Assembly (NCBI RefSeq): GCF_028369105.1
Contig: NZ_JAQNDO010000001.1
Span: 1,488,001 to 1,552,000, forward strand
DNA length: 64,000 nt
Direction of reading: 5' to 3'
Source of the DNA: Polyangium mundeleinium
GTDB taxonomy: Bacteria > Myxococcota_A > Polyangia > Polyangiales > Polyangiaceae
Shown here: one piece after another, positions 34,322 to 43,575 of the stretch
How the letters are laid out: every line of letters begins with the position of its first letter
How positions within the stretch are numbered: position 1 is the stretch's first letter
Made by a program: the position numbers and the translations under genes
Notes under the pieces: model-generated
Seen by the model: the letters and a program-made list of their open reading frames with translations, nothing else
What the model was told of the DNA's origin: nothing
Database searches by the model: none

Positions 34322-34840
34322 ATGTTCACACCCGCGAACCCCCAAGCCGCACGGGTGGCGCTCGTGGGATGCTCGGCACGTAAGCTCAACCGCGGAGCGC
34401 ACGCGCGTGAGTTCTACACGTCAGCCTTGTTCCGCGCGGCAATCACGTACGCCGAAGCGAAGTGCAACGCGGTGCGAGTCGTGTCCGCGCTCTATGGTGC
34501 AGTCGAGCTCGACGCATGGCTCGAACCCTACGACCGGAACCTTCGGGCGTTTGGCAAGCGGGACCGCGAGGGATGGGGCGTGCGAACGGTCGCGGAGGTG
34601 ATCGGTGGGTTTCCCGTGCCGCCTCTGTTCGTCGTGCTCGCGGGGCAGGTGTACGCCGACGCGCTGGTCTTCGGTGCGCACTGGCACAACCTGCCCAGGC
34701 CCGAGGAGCCGCTGCGAGGGCGTGAAGGGGTGCGGGGCGCGGGTGGCGTGGCTCAAGGGATGAGCGTCGCGGGGCGGCTGAGCCCCCCTGGCTTTAGCGC
34801 CGCCTCGATCGCGAGAACGTCGGGGTCCAACTGTCAATGA
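34322..34840 (+). CDS. DUF6884 family protein
   Basis: ATG 34322 with GAGGG upstream gives 172 residues. The DUF6884 pattern is clear: RVALVGCSARKLNRGAHARE, FYTSALFRAAITYAE, VVSALYGAVELDAWLEPYD and WGVRTVAEVIGGF. The domain ends near residue 140; the last 30 residues are low-complexity and overlap the convergent ImmA-type gene by 47 bp. These proteins have a Rossmann-like core, often occur on phage and mobile elements, and are suspected nucleotide- or base-processing enzymes; the reaction is not known to me. It follows the sigma-like gene by 9 bp. Confidence 0.75.
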   Translation: MFTPANPQAARVALVGCSARKLNRGAHAREFYTSALFRAAITYAEAKCNAVRVVSALYGAVELDAWLEPYDRNLRAFGKRDREGWGVRTVAEVIGGFPVPPLFVVLAGQVYADALVFGAHWHNLPRPEEPLRGREGVRGAGGVAQGMSVAGRLSPPGFSAASIARTSGSNCQ

Positions 34841-35669
34841 GACTTTCTTCGCGCTCGACCTCTTCCTCGTCGAAGACCTCCTCGAAGGTGAGTACGGTGA
34901 GGCTCTTGCCATACGTGCCGAGACCAATGACCTGCTCGACAAGGCGCAGATCGGGGCCAGTGGCGAACCAAGTGCGCAGTTCGACAGTGTCTTCGTCCCG
35001 CTCCGCATGGAGAACCTGCCCTGGATCGCCATTGAAGCGAGCCGTGAGGGTGCCCCTCGGGACGAGTTCGCCCTTCCGGAGCCACGTCACGTTGAATTCC
35101 TGGAATCGCTTCGACATGAAGCAGTATTGAATGGACTCGTCGTTCGGATTCGACACGACAATCGCGACGGGCTCGTCAACGTATTCGGCGAATCGGATCG
35201 CTGTCGCCGTCAGGGACGTCTTGCATTTACGTGCCAAGTCCTCGATCGCCTCGAGGCCCTCGCCTGCGGCGGCAAGCTCACGGACGAAGAGGCTGCGCGG
35301 CATGAGTAACCCCGCAGCGAATTTGTCTGCTTCGGCCTCGTACCGATCACGCGACACGTAGCCGGCACGCGATTCGTGAAAGCTCCGCTCTCTGAGGACA
35401 TGATCGATGTGGCCACTGAGGAAGTAGTGCCCGAGCTCATGTGCGACGCTGAAACGCTGGAACCCCTCGCTGGGCACGTGCGCGGCGTATGCGATGGCAA
35501 ACGCATCACCGCTCCGAATCAGCATGCCAGACACGCCGCCACCGGTGGGCTTCTCGACCACGTCGATGCCGATGTCACGAGCGATGGCCATCGGATCGAT
35601 CGGCAGCGAGGCGATGCAACGTTCTCGAAGAACCTCCTCCGCCTTGAGATCGGCGAGTTCAGGACCCAT
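34794..35669 (-). CDS. ImmA/IrrE family metallopeptidase
   Basis: ATG 35669 with AGGAG upstream gives 291 residues. The zinc-peptidase motif is HELGH at 77-81 (FSVAHELGHYFLSGH), with the distal acidic signature SRDRYEAEADKFAAGLLMP. The fold then continues with a C-terminal beta-rich domain of about 120 residues. ImmA/IrrE enzymes cleave partner HTH repressors to switch on element genes. The partner here is the XRE protein at 35659-36018, whose gene overlaps this start by 11 bp, the classic arrangement. Location cytoplasmic. It probably controls genes of this defence island. Family firm, target inferred. Confidence 0.85.
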   Translation of the reverse strand: MGPELADLKAEEVLRERCIASLPIDPMAIARDIGIDVVEKPTGGGVSGMLIRSGDAFAIAYAAHVPSEGFQRFSVAHELGHYFLSGHIDHVLRERSFHESRAGYVSRDRYEAEADKFAAGLLMPRSLFVRELAAAGEGLEAIEDLARKCKTSLTATAIRFAEYVDEPVAIVVSNPNDESIQYCFMSKRFQEFNVTWLRKGELVPRGTLTARFNGDPGQVLHAERDEDTVELRTWFATGPDLRLVEQVIGLGTYGKSLTVLTFEEVFDEEEVEREESLIDSWTPTFSRSRRR

Positions 35670-36018
35670 CCCCCTCTCCTTTCTTATTCCGTGCCGCCAA
35701 TTTGGCGACCATGTCCGTCGCGAAGTCACGGTCGGTCGCGGACAGGCGCTCGATGTCCCGGTACAGGATGTCGGCTGTCGGCGCCCCACCTATGGCATCT
35801 GTACGCCCGAGCAGGTAGTCGGTCGAGACCTGGAGTGCATCGGCCAGACGCCGAAGGTTGTCGAAGGACGGCTTCCGGGTGCCGGTTTCGAAGTGCGAGA
35901 CCGCAGACGGCTGCAGGCGGGCCCGCGAGGCCAGGTCGGCCTGGCTGAGCTGGCGCAGTTCCCGGGCGCGTCGGAGGCGTTCCGGGAAAACTTCGGAAGG
36001 GGCCCTTGACTGGCTCAT
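35659..36018 (-). CDS. XRE-family repressor paired with ImmA-type peptidase
   Basis: This 119-residue protein has a textbook Cro/C1 HTH in residues about 12-70: FPERLRRARELRQLSQADLA, SRARLQPSAVSHFETGTRKP and LRRLADALQVSTDYLLGR. The C-terminal 40 residues (IERLSATDRDFATDMVAKL) may form a dimer helix or the site cut by the partner peptidase. Its gene leads the two-gene operon and diverges from the DUF3892 gene. Two inverted repeats lie in the shared promoter region and are likely operators. Assignment firm; regulated genes are inferred. Confidence 0.85.
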   Translation of the reverse strand: MSQSRAPSEVFPERLRRARELRQLSQADLASRARLQPSAVSHFETGTRKPSFDNLRRLADALQVSTDYLLGRTDAIGGAPTADILYRDIERLSATDRDFATDMVAKLAARNKKGEGDGS

Positions 36019-36053
36019 GACGAATCCGTAAAGTCCGGCGTGACGAACATGAG

Positions 36054-36115
36054 ATGGTGCCCGTGGGCGCCACCATTTTTGTCGGTTGGCTTGACGATCT
36101 CGTCAACGATGCCGA
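36054..36115. promoter_or_regulatory. Two inverted repeats, candidate XRE operators
   Basis: ATGGTG (36054-36059) mirrors CACCAT (36071-36076). Further on, TTGACGATCTCGTCAA (36091-36106) is a perfect dyad with seven-base arms, nested in GTCGG/CCGAC (36081-36115). Both lie between the divergent XRE and DUF3892 genes, the expected site for repressor binding. Confidence 0.5.
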
Positions 36116-36146
36116 CACGGAAACCGCAAGTCAAGAGGTAAAACCC

Positions 36147-36410
36147 ATGGCAGATCGCCAAGTTACGAAGACGGGCAAGGATCGCTCCGGGGACATCACG
36201 AGCCTGTGTAACCCGGGCACCGCGTGGTCGCCGAGGCTGAAGGCGGACGCGATCCGCGACATCGAGTCCGGACTCCACACCTACTACGTGGTCTGGCCGG
36301 GCAACGTGCGCACCGAGGTGGGGGTCGTCATGGGCCCGAACGGCAAGTACCTCCGGACCGACCGTGACGCGACGGTCAAGAACAACCTCGCAGATCTCCC
36401 GGATTGCTGA
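36147..36410 (+). CDS. DUF3892 family protein
   Basis: ATG 36147 with GAGG about eight bases upstream gives 87 residues. The DUF3892 pattern is visible: VTKTGKDRSGDITSLCNPGT, WSPRLKADAIRDIESGLHTY and YVVWPGNVRTEVGVV. The end reads YLRTDRDATVKNNLADLP. A second DUF3892-like protein on the far side of the restriction system (44424-44717) ends FLRTDRNNYAADNLGSLP. The family is small, soluble and of unknown function, often near mobile elements. It diverges from the XRE gene, so it is probably repressed by it. Confidence 0.75.
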   Translation: MADRQVTKTGKDRSGDITSLCNPGTAWSPRLKADAIRDIESGLHTYYVVWPGNVRTEVGVVMGPNGKYLRTDRDATVKNNLADLPDC

Positions 36411-36457
36411 CAGCGAGGCGTCTCGACGCTCGAGCGCCAGAAAGGACGAAGACTATC

Positions 36458-36682
36458 ATGCCCAGCAAGAACGACGTGCACACGGTCCCGAACCCGAAGG
36501 GCGGCTGGTCCAACAAGGTGAACGGTGTCGCGGTGAGCAACCACGAGACCAAGCAGGTCGCCCAGGATGCCGGACGGGATATCGCGCGGAGGAACGGCTC
36601 CGAGCACTACATCCACAACAAGGATGGGACGATCTCCGAGAGGAACAGCTACGGGAACGATCCCCGTAGCTCGAAAGGGTGA
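36458..36682 (+). CDS. DUF2188 family protein
   Basis: ATG 36458 with AAAGGA upstream gives 74 residues. The DUF2188 signature is HTVPNPKGGWSNKVNGVAV, then HETKQVAQDAGRDIARRNGS and HYIHNKDGTISERNSYGND. The family is a small two-layer fold of unknown function, common in plasmids and phages. It follows the DUF3892 gene by 47 bp and likely shares its promoter. It converges on hsdR with a hairpin between. Confidence 0.8.
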   Translation: MPSKNDVHTVPNPKGGWSNKVNGVAVSNHETKQVAQDAGRDIARRNGSEHYIHNKDGTISERNSYGNDPRSSKG

Positions 36683-36702
36683 GCCCGTGGGAAAAGGGAC
36701 CC

Positions 36703-36743
36703 GCCCTCGTCGTCCTCTCCGATCGGTGGCGGGCGACGAGGGC
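36703..36743. terminator. Hairpin between DUF2188 and hsdR
   Basis: GCCCTCGTCG (36703-36712) and CGACGAGGGC (36734-36743) form a perfect ten-base stem with a 21-nt loop, between two convergent genes. It is likely a two-way terminator; no T-run. Confidence 0.5.
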
Positions 36744-36760
36744 AGGAGCGTGAGCGCGGC

Positions 36761-39760
36761 CTACGCCGCCTGATACGTCGCAGCAAAGATCGTATCCGAC
36801 AACCACCTCTTGAAGTCCGGGTTGTCTACGAAGAGCTTGAACAGCTCGGTGTCGTCCTTGAGGACGGCCGTCATCACGCGCGCGAGCGCCTTGTCGTGCT
36901 CGATGCGCGCGTTCTGCTTATCCGAGTTCTTCTGCGCGTTCTGGTAGGCGGCGTCCGACGCTACCTTCGCAGGGATGTCATGTCCGAGCAGTCGCTCGAT
37001 GCGATCCCGGTTGTCCCATTGGGTGTTCCCCCAGTGGTCGTTGAAGCTCTTGATGATGTTCGAAAGCCTGTCGATCTCCGGCTCGAGCTTCCGCCCCCCG
37101 CCCGTCGTCGGAACGGGCGCGATCTCGGCGTCCGTGTCCGGCAGGTCGATCTTCATCGTCGCCCGCTTCTCGGCACGGTAGCTATCCATGTCGATCGTCT
37201 CGAGGATCCCCTTCGACAGGTCCTCCTCCTTCGGCGCGGGTAGCTTGGGCACGAGGAAGTTCAGGAAGATGGACAGCTTCTCCCACGCTGCGTTCGAGTA
37301 GGGGAGGATCGAGGCGAGGAACCCGTACGTACGGTTGAAGGCTTTCGCCTTGCCCTTGAAGTCCACCTGCCCGTCCTCGTCGAGCTGGTCCTTGTACACG
37401 GCGACGCAGGCATCCAGGATCGGGTCGAGCCGGTCCCGATCCGCCCCGTCGAGGTAGAGCGCGACGAGCTCGTCGACCTGCGTGGGCGCGTAGACCTGGT
37501 ACGCGTCGAGCTCGGCCTTCAGGTCGTGCAGCTTGTTCGGATCGGTCTCCTCGGCGAGGATCGTCGTGCGGTAGTAGTCCGCGAATGCCGCCTGGATCGT
37601 GGCGACGTCGTTCATGAAGTCGAGGACGAAGACGTCGTGTTTCTGCGGGTGCGCCCGGTTCAGCCGCGAGAGCGTCTGCACGGCTTTGATGTCGGAGAGC
37701 GCCTTGTCGACGTACATCGTATGCAGGAGCGGTTCGTCGTAGCCGGTCTGGAACTTGTCGGCGCAGACGAGGAAGCGGTACGGATCCTCGACGATCTTCG
37801 CCGCGATTTGGCTCGACGGGAATCCGTTCAAGGACGCTTCCGTCTCGTTTTTCCCGCCCACCTCGTGCTCCCCGGAAAACGCCACGATGGCGCGGTACGG
37901 GCTCTTGCGCTCTTCGAGGTACGTCCGCATCGCGAGGAAGTACTGGATGGCCCGATCGATGCCGTCGCACACGACCATCGCGCGCGCCTCCCCGCCGATC
38001 TTCTTCTGCGCGAGCACCTGGGAGTGGAAGTGATCGACCATGATCTCGGCCTTGCGCCGGATCGCGTGCTCGTGGCTCTCGACGTACCTGCGCAGCTTCT
38101 TCATCGCGCGCTTCGCGTCGAACTCGGGGTCGTCGTCGACGCGCTTGATGAGCTTGTAATAGCTCGCAACGGGCGTGTAATGCTCGAGCACATCCAGGAT
38201 GAATCGCTCCTGGATGGCCTGCTTCATCGTGTAGGTATGGAAGGGCCGATGCTTCGCCTTGCCGCCCCCCGCATCGTACGGCTCCCCGAAGATCTCGAGC
38301 GTCTTGTTCTTGGGCGTCGCGGTGAAGGCGAAGTAGCTCGCGTTCGGGAGCAGCTTGCGCGACTCCATCAGACGGTTGATCGCGTCCTCGACGGTCTCGT
38401 CGTCGTCCGTGGCGCCGGCCTCCGAGAGCGCCATGGAGAGCGCCGCCGAGGTCTTGCCTCCCTGGCTCGAATGCGCCTCGTCGATGATAATCGCGAACCG
38501 GCGTCCCCGTTGCTCGTCCCCGATTTCCTTCAGGATGAACGGGAACTTCTGCACCGTGGAGATGATGATCTTCTTCCCCTCGCTGATGAACTTGCGAAGG
38601 TCCCCCGAGTGCTCGGCGTGGCCGATGGTCGCGCCGACCTGCGCGAACTGCTTGATCGTGTCCCGGATCTGCTGGTCGAGGACCTTGCGGTCGGTGACGA
38701 TGATGATCGAGTCGAAAACGACCACGCCGTCTTTGCGTAGCCCGATGAGCTGGTGCGCCAGCCAGGCAATCGAATTGGATTTGCCGCTACCTGCAGAGTG
38801 CTGGATCAGATAACGCTTGCCGGCGCCTCGCTTCGCTGCATCCGCGAGGAGCTTTCGCACGACGTCGAGCTGGTGATACCGAGGCCAGATCTGGGCGAAC
38901 TTCTTCTTGCCCGAGCTCTTGCCTGAAAGTTCCACGATCTGGGCGTAGTTTTCGAGGATATCGGTCAGCCCGGAAGGCGTAAGGATGCGCTTCCAGAGGT
39001 AATCGGTCTTGAGCCCGTCGGGGTTTGGCGGGTTGCCGGCGCCGTCGTTCCAGCCCTGGTTGAAGGGCAGGAACCAGGAGTCCTTGCCCTTCAGGTGCGT
39101 GCAGAACTGCACTTCGTGGTCGTCCACGGCGAAGTGCACGGCGCAGCGGCCGAAGGCGAAGAGCTTCTCGGACGGGGGGCGGTCGCGCTTGTACTGCTCG
39201 ATGGCGTCGGCGACGGTCTGCTTCGTGAGGCTGTTCTTGAGCTCGAACGTGGCGATCGGCAGGCCGTTGATGAAGAGGACGAGATCGAGGGCGCGCCGGG
39301 TCTCGTCGCGGCTGTAGCGGAGCTGCGGCGTGACGCTGAAGCGGTTTTGGGCGTGGCGGTCAGCGGCAGCCGTGTTGCCGGGCGAGGGCGTGCCGTAGAA
39401 GAGGTCGATGTGCAGCGGGCCGTGCTTCACGCCGTGGCGGAGCACGTGGATCACGCCGTGATTGGTGATCTCGCCTTGGAGGCGGGCGAGGAACTTGCGG
39501 CGGGTGGGACCGTCGGTGTCGAGGGAGAGAGGCTCGACGAGGGTGGGCTGTGTGGCGCGGAGGAAGCCCTGGAGCTGGACGAGGTCGACGGCGAACTCGC
39601 GGTCGTAATGGGCCGGGTCGCCAAGGATCCAGCCAGTGCCGCCTGCCACCGGCACGGCGGTGTCGGTGGCCACGTGGGGTGGTTCGAGCAGGCCCGTGCG
39701 TCCGGTCATGGCGCGGACGATGAGGCGCTCGAGGCCCTTCTCGCTGGTATCCGTGGTCAT
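36761..39760 (-). CDS. hsdR: Type I restriction endonuclease, HsdR subunit
   Basis: This 999-residue protein has the full HsdR layout. An N-terminal PD-(D/E)xK nuclease has FINGLPIATFELKNS as its catalytic strand. The SF2 translocase has Walker A HSAGSGKSNSIAW, DEAH motif AIIIDEAHSSQGG and a late helicase motif VQTLSRLNRAHPQKHDVFVL. A long C-terminal helical part contacts the methylase complex. It translocates DNA with ATP and cuts far from the unmethylated recognition site. The ATG at 39760 overlaps the hsdS stop (ATGA). All key motifs and length are normal, so the enzyme should be active with HsdM and HsdS. Confidence 0.93.
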   Translation of the reverse strand: MTTDTSEKGLERLIVRAMTGRTGLLEPPHVATDTAVPVAGGTGWILGDPAHYDREFAVDLVQLQGFLRATQPTLVEPLSLDTDGPTRRKFLARLQGEITNHGVIHVLRHGVKHGPLHIDLFYGTPSPGNTAAADRHAQNRFSVTPQLRYSRDETRRALDLVLFINGLPIATFELKNSLTKQTVADAIEQYKRDRPPSEKLFAFGRCAVHFAVDDHEVQFCTHLKGKDSWFLPFNQGWNDGAGNPPNPDGLKTDYLWKRILTPSGLTDILENYAQIVELSGKSSGKKKFAQIWPRYHQLDVVRKLLADAAKRGAGKRYLIQHSAGSGKSNSIAWLAHQLIGLRKDGVVVFDSIIIVTDRKVLDQQIRDTIKQFAQVGATIGHAEHSGDLRKFISEGKKIIISTVQKFPFILKEIGDEQRGRRFAIIIDEAHSSQGGKTSAALSMALSEAGATDDDETVEDAINRLMESRKLLPNASYFAFTATPKNKTLEIFGEPYDAGGGKAKHRPFHTYTMKQAIQERFILDVLEHYTPVASYYKLIKRVDDDPEFDAKRAMKKLRRYVESHEHAIRRKAEIMVDHFHSQVLAQKKIGGEARAMVVCDGIDRAIQYFLAMRTYLEERKSPYRAIVAFSGEHEVGGKNETEASLNGFPSSQIAAKIVEDPYRFLVCADKFQTGYDEPLLHTMYVDKALSDIKAVQTLSRLNRAHPQKHDVFVLDFMNDVATIQAAFADYYRTTILAEETDPNKLHDLKAELDAYQVYAPTQVDELVALYLDGADRDRLDPILDACVAVYKDQLDEDGQVDFKGKAKAFNRTYGFLASILPYSNAAWEKLSIFLNFLVPKLPAPKEEDLSKGILETIDMDSYRAEKRATMKIDLPDTDAEIAPVPTTGGGRKLEPEIDRLSNIIKSFNDHWGNTQWDNRDRIERLLGHDIPAKVASDAAYQNAQKNSDKQNARIEHDKALARVMTAVLKDDTELFKLFVDNPDFKRWLSDTIFAATYQAA

Positions 39761-41181
39761 GCGTCGGCCTCCTCGGGGTCGGCATCGTTGGGGGACTCGT
39801 CTCCATCGTCGAGAGCATCGGTGGCGAGCGGTTCGGGCTCTTCGTGCTCGTCGGGTAGACGAGCGGCAGCCTCGCGGACGTCGAGCTTGCCGGTGACGAC
39901 GTCGGCGATCAGGCGGGTGCGATACTCGCGTAGGAGAGCAATTTCGCGTTCCGTGCAGGAGATGCCGCGCAGAAGTAGCTGGGTTTCCGTGCGAACCATA
40001 TTCAAGATTGCATTTTGCTCTTGGAGCGGTGGCACGAGAATCGCGAGATTCCCCAGAATCTGCATGTTCAGTCCCTCCATTGTCGTGCCTTTTGCGCCTT
40101 CGGTGAGCTGTGCCTGCGATGGAGGAGACTGCATGGCAAGCTGCAGATACCGCGCGCTGACTTGGTCAAAGTCTGGTCGGTACCGCACGAGGCGTGGATT
40201 GATGATTCCTGGTTCAGCAGATTCAGGAACGACAGCGACGCGCCCGACGGTGCCCATGACGCTCACCAAGACATCGTGAGGCATTACGCGGTACCGCTCC
40301 ATCTCAGCGTACTTTTCTGAAGAGATGTAGTAGTCACCTACTGTAAAATCGTCGGGGATGACCTGCTGCTGGCCATAGACGCGATATCCTTCGCGGGTGT
40401 ACATCGCCTTAGTCAAGGTTGCGCCATATGGACCAGCCACTGCTTCCGTCACCAGAGACTTCAACCGTTTGACATGCCAATGGGCCGGCACGTCCCCCAG
40501 CCACTCAATTCCCGTGGGCTTAAGCTGCACATTGGGAACAATCCCGCGCGTCACGGCTCGGTGGACGATGGCCTGCCTCTGTTCGTTCAGAAGTGTAACC
40601 AGCTTTTTCTTAGAGGCGACATAGCGGCGAACACGGCGGCTCATGTATTCAATGAAATGCACGATCGCGCGCTGCTCTGCGACCGTCGGCACCGGGAACA
40701 GCATTGTCCCGAAGTCAGGATATCTCAGGCGCGGGGCACGCTCTCTAACAGCCGGGCAGGTGACCTCGATGAATTTAGATTGAGCAGCTATTCTCAAGCT
40801 CGACGCGAAGTACCCAGGCACATAGTCCTCGTTCCTGGGGTTGCATACGATATACTCCGGTGTGCACTTGCCATCGCTGTCCGACACACCGACAGCCCCC
40901 GCGAACGCGTCCATCGCATGGATAACCAGTTGTCCTTTGCGGACACCTTGATATCCAACTTCCTTCAACGCGATCATGAAACCGCCGGCCCGCCGGTTTC
41001 GTCGAAGCGTGACCTGACCGTCTCGGAAACACGTCACGATTTCATCGAGTTCGCGTACAGGGAGACAAGACTCGGAGAAGAGAACCTTACCGCGTACGAC
41101 CGCCCAATGGTCCGGCACTCGTTCTGCCCACGGGACGCCGGAATTTTTGTAGGTCGCGTAGGGCTTGAGCTCTTCTAACAC
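39757..41181 (-). CDS. hsdS: Type I restriction-modification specificity subunit HsdS
   Basis: GTG 41181, after GGGGGA and overlapping the hsdM stop, gives 474 residues. Two target-recognition domains are separated by conserved helices. The first repeat starts near TYKNSGVPWAERVPDHWAVV, the second near PTGIEWLGDVPAHWHVKRLK. Each is followed by a coiled helix (EQRAIVHFIEYMSRRVRRYV and LQEQNAILNMVRTETQLLL). The subunit reads a split DNA sequence, one half per domain, and brings HsdM and HsdR to it. The acidic C-terminal tail (about 30 residues) is extra. GC content dips in the target domains, as often seen with exchanged specificity. The recognised sequence cannot be told. Confidence 0.92.
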   Translation of the reverse strand: MLEELKPYATYKNSGVPWAERVPDHWAVVRGKVLFSESCLPVRELDEIVTCFRDGQVTLRRNRRAGGFMIALKEVGYQGVRKGQLVIHAMDAFAGAVGVSDSDGKCTPEYIVCNPRNEDYVPGYFASSLRIAAQSKFIEVTCPAVRERAPRLRYPDFGTMLFPVPTVAEQRAIVHFIEYMSRRVRRYVASKKKLVTLLNEQRQAIVHRAVTRGIVPNVQLKPTGIEWLGDVPAHWHVKRLKSLVTEAVAGPYGATLTKAMYTREGYRVYGQQQVIPDDFTVGDYYISSEKYAEMERYRVMPHDVLVSVMGTVGRVAVVPESAEPGIINPRLVRYRPDFDQVSARYLQLAMQSPPSQAQLTEGAKGTTMEGLNMQILGNLAILVPPLQEQNAILNMVRTETQLLLRGISCTEREIALLREYRTRLIADVVTGKLDVREAAARLPDEHEEPEPLATDALDDGDESPNDADPEEADA

Positions 41182-43514
41182 GACCAGCTTCCCCCGACGA
41201 TCTCGTGTAACAGCCCCTCGGTTTCCTTCTCGACCGCCAGGATGTCCCTTCGAATTTCCTCCAGTGAGCGAAGCGGCTGCGGTTTGTAGAAGCACCGCGT
41301 GAAGCTGATCTCGTACCCAATTTTCACGCTCGCCGGGTCATACCAGGCATCTTTCGCATGCGGAAGCACCTCCCGGCGCAGGAACGCCTCGATGCCGCCA
41401 TGCTCGAGCAGCGGCACCTGCTCCGTATCGCGCAGATCGCTGTCAGGCTCGTACTCGACGATGCACTTCTTCCCGTCGATCGTCGCAGGAAACAACCCGT
41501 GCAGCGGGTTGGCTTCGACCTTGCCTGCCTTGTGGACCCTCTTGAGCACGGCCGGAGCAGTCTCGTCCTGCTCGGCGCTGTCGCGCAAGGCTTTGAGCTC
41601 CTTCGGACTATACATGCGCCCTGGGTCGATTCCTCGAAGCCGCAAGGGTCGTTCCACGGTTACCTTCCAGTATCCGAAGGCTTCCTTGGGGAAAATCTTC
41701 GATTGCTCGGTCTCCTTGAACGCGAGGAAAGTGTCGCAGATCCGCTGGATGTCGTCCTCCGATAGCTCGCAATTCTTCTTGCCGAGGTTCTTGCGCAGCG
41801 GCTTGAACCACTGCGTCGCGTCGATGAGCTGCACCTTGCCCACCCGATGCGCGGGCTTGCGATTCGTGAGCACCCAGATGTACGTCGCGATCCCCGTGTT
41901 GTAGAACATGTTCAGCGGCAACGCGACGATGGCCTCGAGCCAGTCGTTCTCGAGGATCCAGCGGCGGATGTTGCTCTCGCCCTGCCCCGCATCCCCGGTG
42001 AAGAGCGCGCTGCCATTGTGGACCTCGGCGATGCGGCTCCCGAGCTTCGTCTTGCTCTTCATCTTCGAGAGCATGTTGACGAGGAAGAGGAGCTGCCCGT
42101 CGCTCGAACGCGTGAGCAGCGAGTACTCCGGATCGCCGCCGTGCTGGATCACGAACCTCGGATCCTTCACACCGTCCTTGCCGCCCATTCGCTCGAGATC
42201 GTTCTTCCAGCTCTTCCCGTAGGGCGGGTTGGAGAGCATGAAGTCGAACTCCCGCGAGGGGAAAGCGTCGTTCGAGAGCGTCGAATGCTCGGGCCCGCCG
42301 ACGAGGTTGTCCGCCGCGTCGCCCTCGCCCTTGAGGAGAAGGTCGGCCTTCGCGATCGCGTAGGTCTCCGCGTTGATTTCCTGGCCGTACAGATGCGTCG
42401 TGACCTGCTTGCCACGCTTCTCGGCGAGCTCCTTCAGCGTCTCCTCGCCGACCGTCAACATCCCGCCCGTGCCGCAGGCTCCGTCGTAAAGGAGATACGG
42501 TGCCGATTCGATCTGGTCGGCGATCGGCAGGAAGATCAGGTTCGCCATGAGCTTCACGGCGTCGCGCGGGGTCCAGTGCTCGCCCGCCTCTTCGTTGTTG
42601 TCCTCGTTGAAACGACGGACGAGTTCCTCGAAGATCGTGCCCATCGCGTGGTTGTCGAGACCCGGCTGTTTTACCGAGCCGTCGCCATTCAGCACGGGAT
42701 TGGGGCTAAGGTTGATATCAGGCGAGAGAAACTTCTCGATGAGTGTGCCGAGCGCGTCGGCCTTGGAAAGGCGCGGGATCTGGTTGCGGAACTCGAACTT
42801 CTCCAGGATATCCTGCACGTTCGGCGAGAATCCGTTGAGGTACGCGTCGAAATCCGCTTTGAGCTGCTGCTGGCTCGCGCGGGCCTTGAGATCGCGAAGG
42901 GTAAACTGCGAGGTGTTGTAGAACGCCTGCCCTGCTTCTTGCCGGAGGGCCTCGTCCTGGTGGACGATCCCGGCCTTGTCGAGCTTGGCCTTCATGTCGA
43001 GGACCGCAGCCTTGGTGGGCTCGAGCAGCGTGTCGAGGCGCCGCAAGACGGTCATCGGCAGGATGACGTCGCGGTACTTGCCGCGCACGTAGAGGTCGCG
43101 CAGCACGTCGTCGGCAATTCCCCAGATGAAATTGGCGATCCAGTGGAGCGTGGCATCGTTTGTGGTGGCAGCGGTCTTCATCGTCGGTTTGGCAGCAGGG
43201 CGGGGAGCAGGTTCCGGCTTTGCGGGGACGACGTCGACGGCCGGGAGTGCGTCTTCGCCGAGGATGCGCTGGATGATCTCGTCCTTGACCTTGCCGGAGG
43301 TGTCGAGCCCGAGGGCCTCACACATCGCCTTGAGCTCGTCGCGCTTGAGCTGGACGAGGACGCCGAGGAACGGCTCTTCGAGGGCGTGAAGGAGACCGTC
43401 CTTCGATCGACGATCTGGGGTGTCGACGCCGAGGGCGGTGACGAGCTCGCGGAGGCGGGCTACCGGGAGGGCGTCGAGGGCGGTCCGCTTTCGGGCCGGG
43501 GTGAGGGGGAGCAT
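41175..43514 (-). CDS. hsdM: Type I DNA methyltransferase HsdM with N-terminal SAP-like DNA-binding repeats
   Basis: ATG 43514 gives 779 residues. The HsdM part has the N-terminal helical domain (TLHWIANFIWGIADDVLRDL) and N6-adenine methylase motifs: motif I as YDGACGTGGML, catalytic NPPY as FMLSNPPYGKSW, and EHWTPRDAVKLMANL. It methylates adenine to protect host DNA. Before this, residues about 12-80 hold two SAP-type repeats (LPVARLRELVTALGVDT and LKRDELKAMCEALGLDT), a fold that binds DNA and is not part of standard HsdM. A Pro/Ala linker with about 30 residues joins the parts. hsdM-hsdS-hsdR overlap in one operon. Start weakly supported by ribosome site. Confidence 0.88.
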   Translation of the reverse strand: MLPLTPARKRTALDALPVARLRELVTALGVDTPDRRSKDGLLHALEEPFLGVLVQLKRDELKAMCEALGLDTSGKVKDEIIQRILGEDALPAVDVVPAKPEPAPRPAAKPTMKTAATTNDATLHWIANFIWGIADDVLRDLYVRGKYRDVILPMTVLRRLDTLLEPTKAAVLDMKAKLDKAGIVHQDEALRQEAGQAFYNTSQFTLRDLKARASQQQLKADFDAYLNGFSPNVQDILEKFEFRNQIPRLSKADALGTLIEKFLSPDINLSPNPVLNGDGSVKQPGLDNHAMGTIFEELVRRFNEDNNEEAGEHWTPRDAVKLMANLIFLPIADQIESAPYLLYDGACGTGGMLTVGEETLKELAEKRGKQVTTHLYGQEINAETYAIAKADLLLKGEGDAADNLVGGPEHSTLSNDAFPSREFDFMLSNPPYGKSWKNDLERMGGKDGVKDPRFVIQHGGDPEYSLLTRSSDGQLLFLVNMLSKMKSKTKLGSRIAEVHNGSALFTGDAGQGESNIRRWILENDWLEAIVALPLNMFYNTGIATYIWVLTNRKPAHRVGKVQLIDATQWFKPLRKNLGKKNCELSEDDIQRICDTFLAFKETEQSKIFPKEAFGYWKVTVERPLRLRGIDPGRMYSPKELKALRDSAEQDETAPAVLKRVHKAGKVEANPLHGLFPATIDGKKCIVEYEPDSDLRDTEQVPLLEHGGIEAFLRREVLPHAKDAWYDPASVKIGYEISFTRCFYKPQPLRSLEEIRRDILAVEKETEGLLHEIVGGSWSC

Positions 43515-43575
43515 GCGCGCGGGAGGATCGTCCGGACCGGATCGGCGTGCAAGAGGGGATCGTGTGCGAGTTTGT

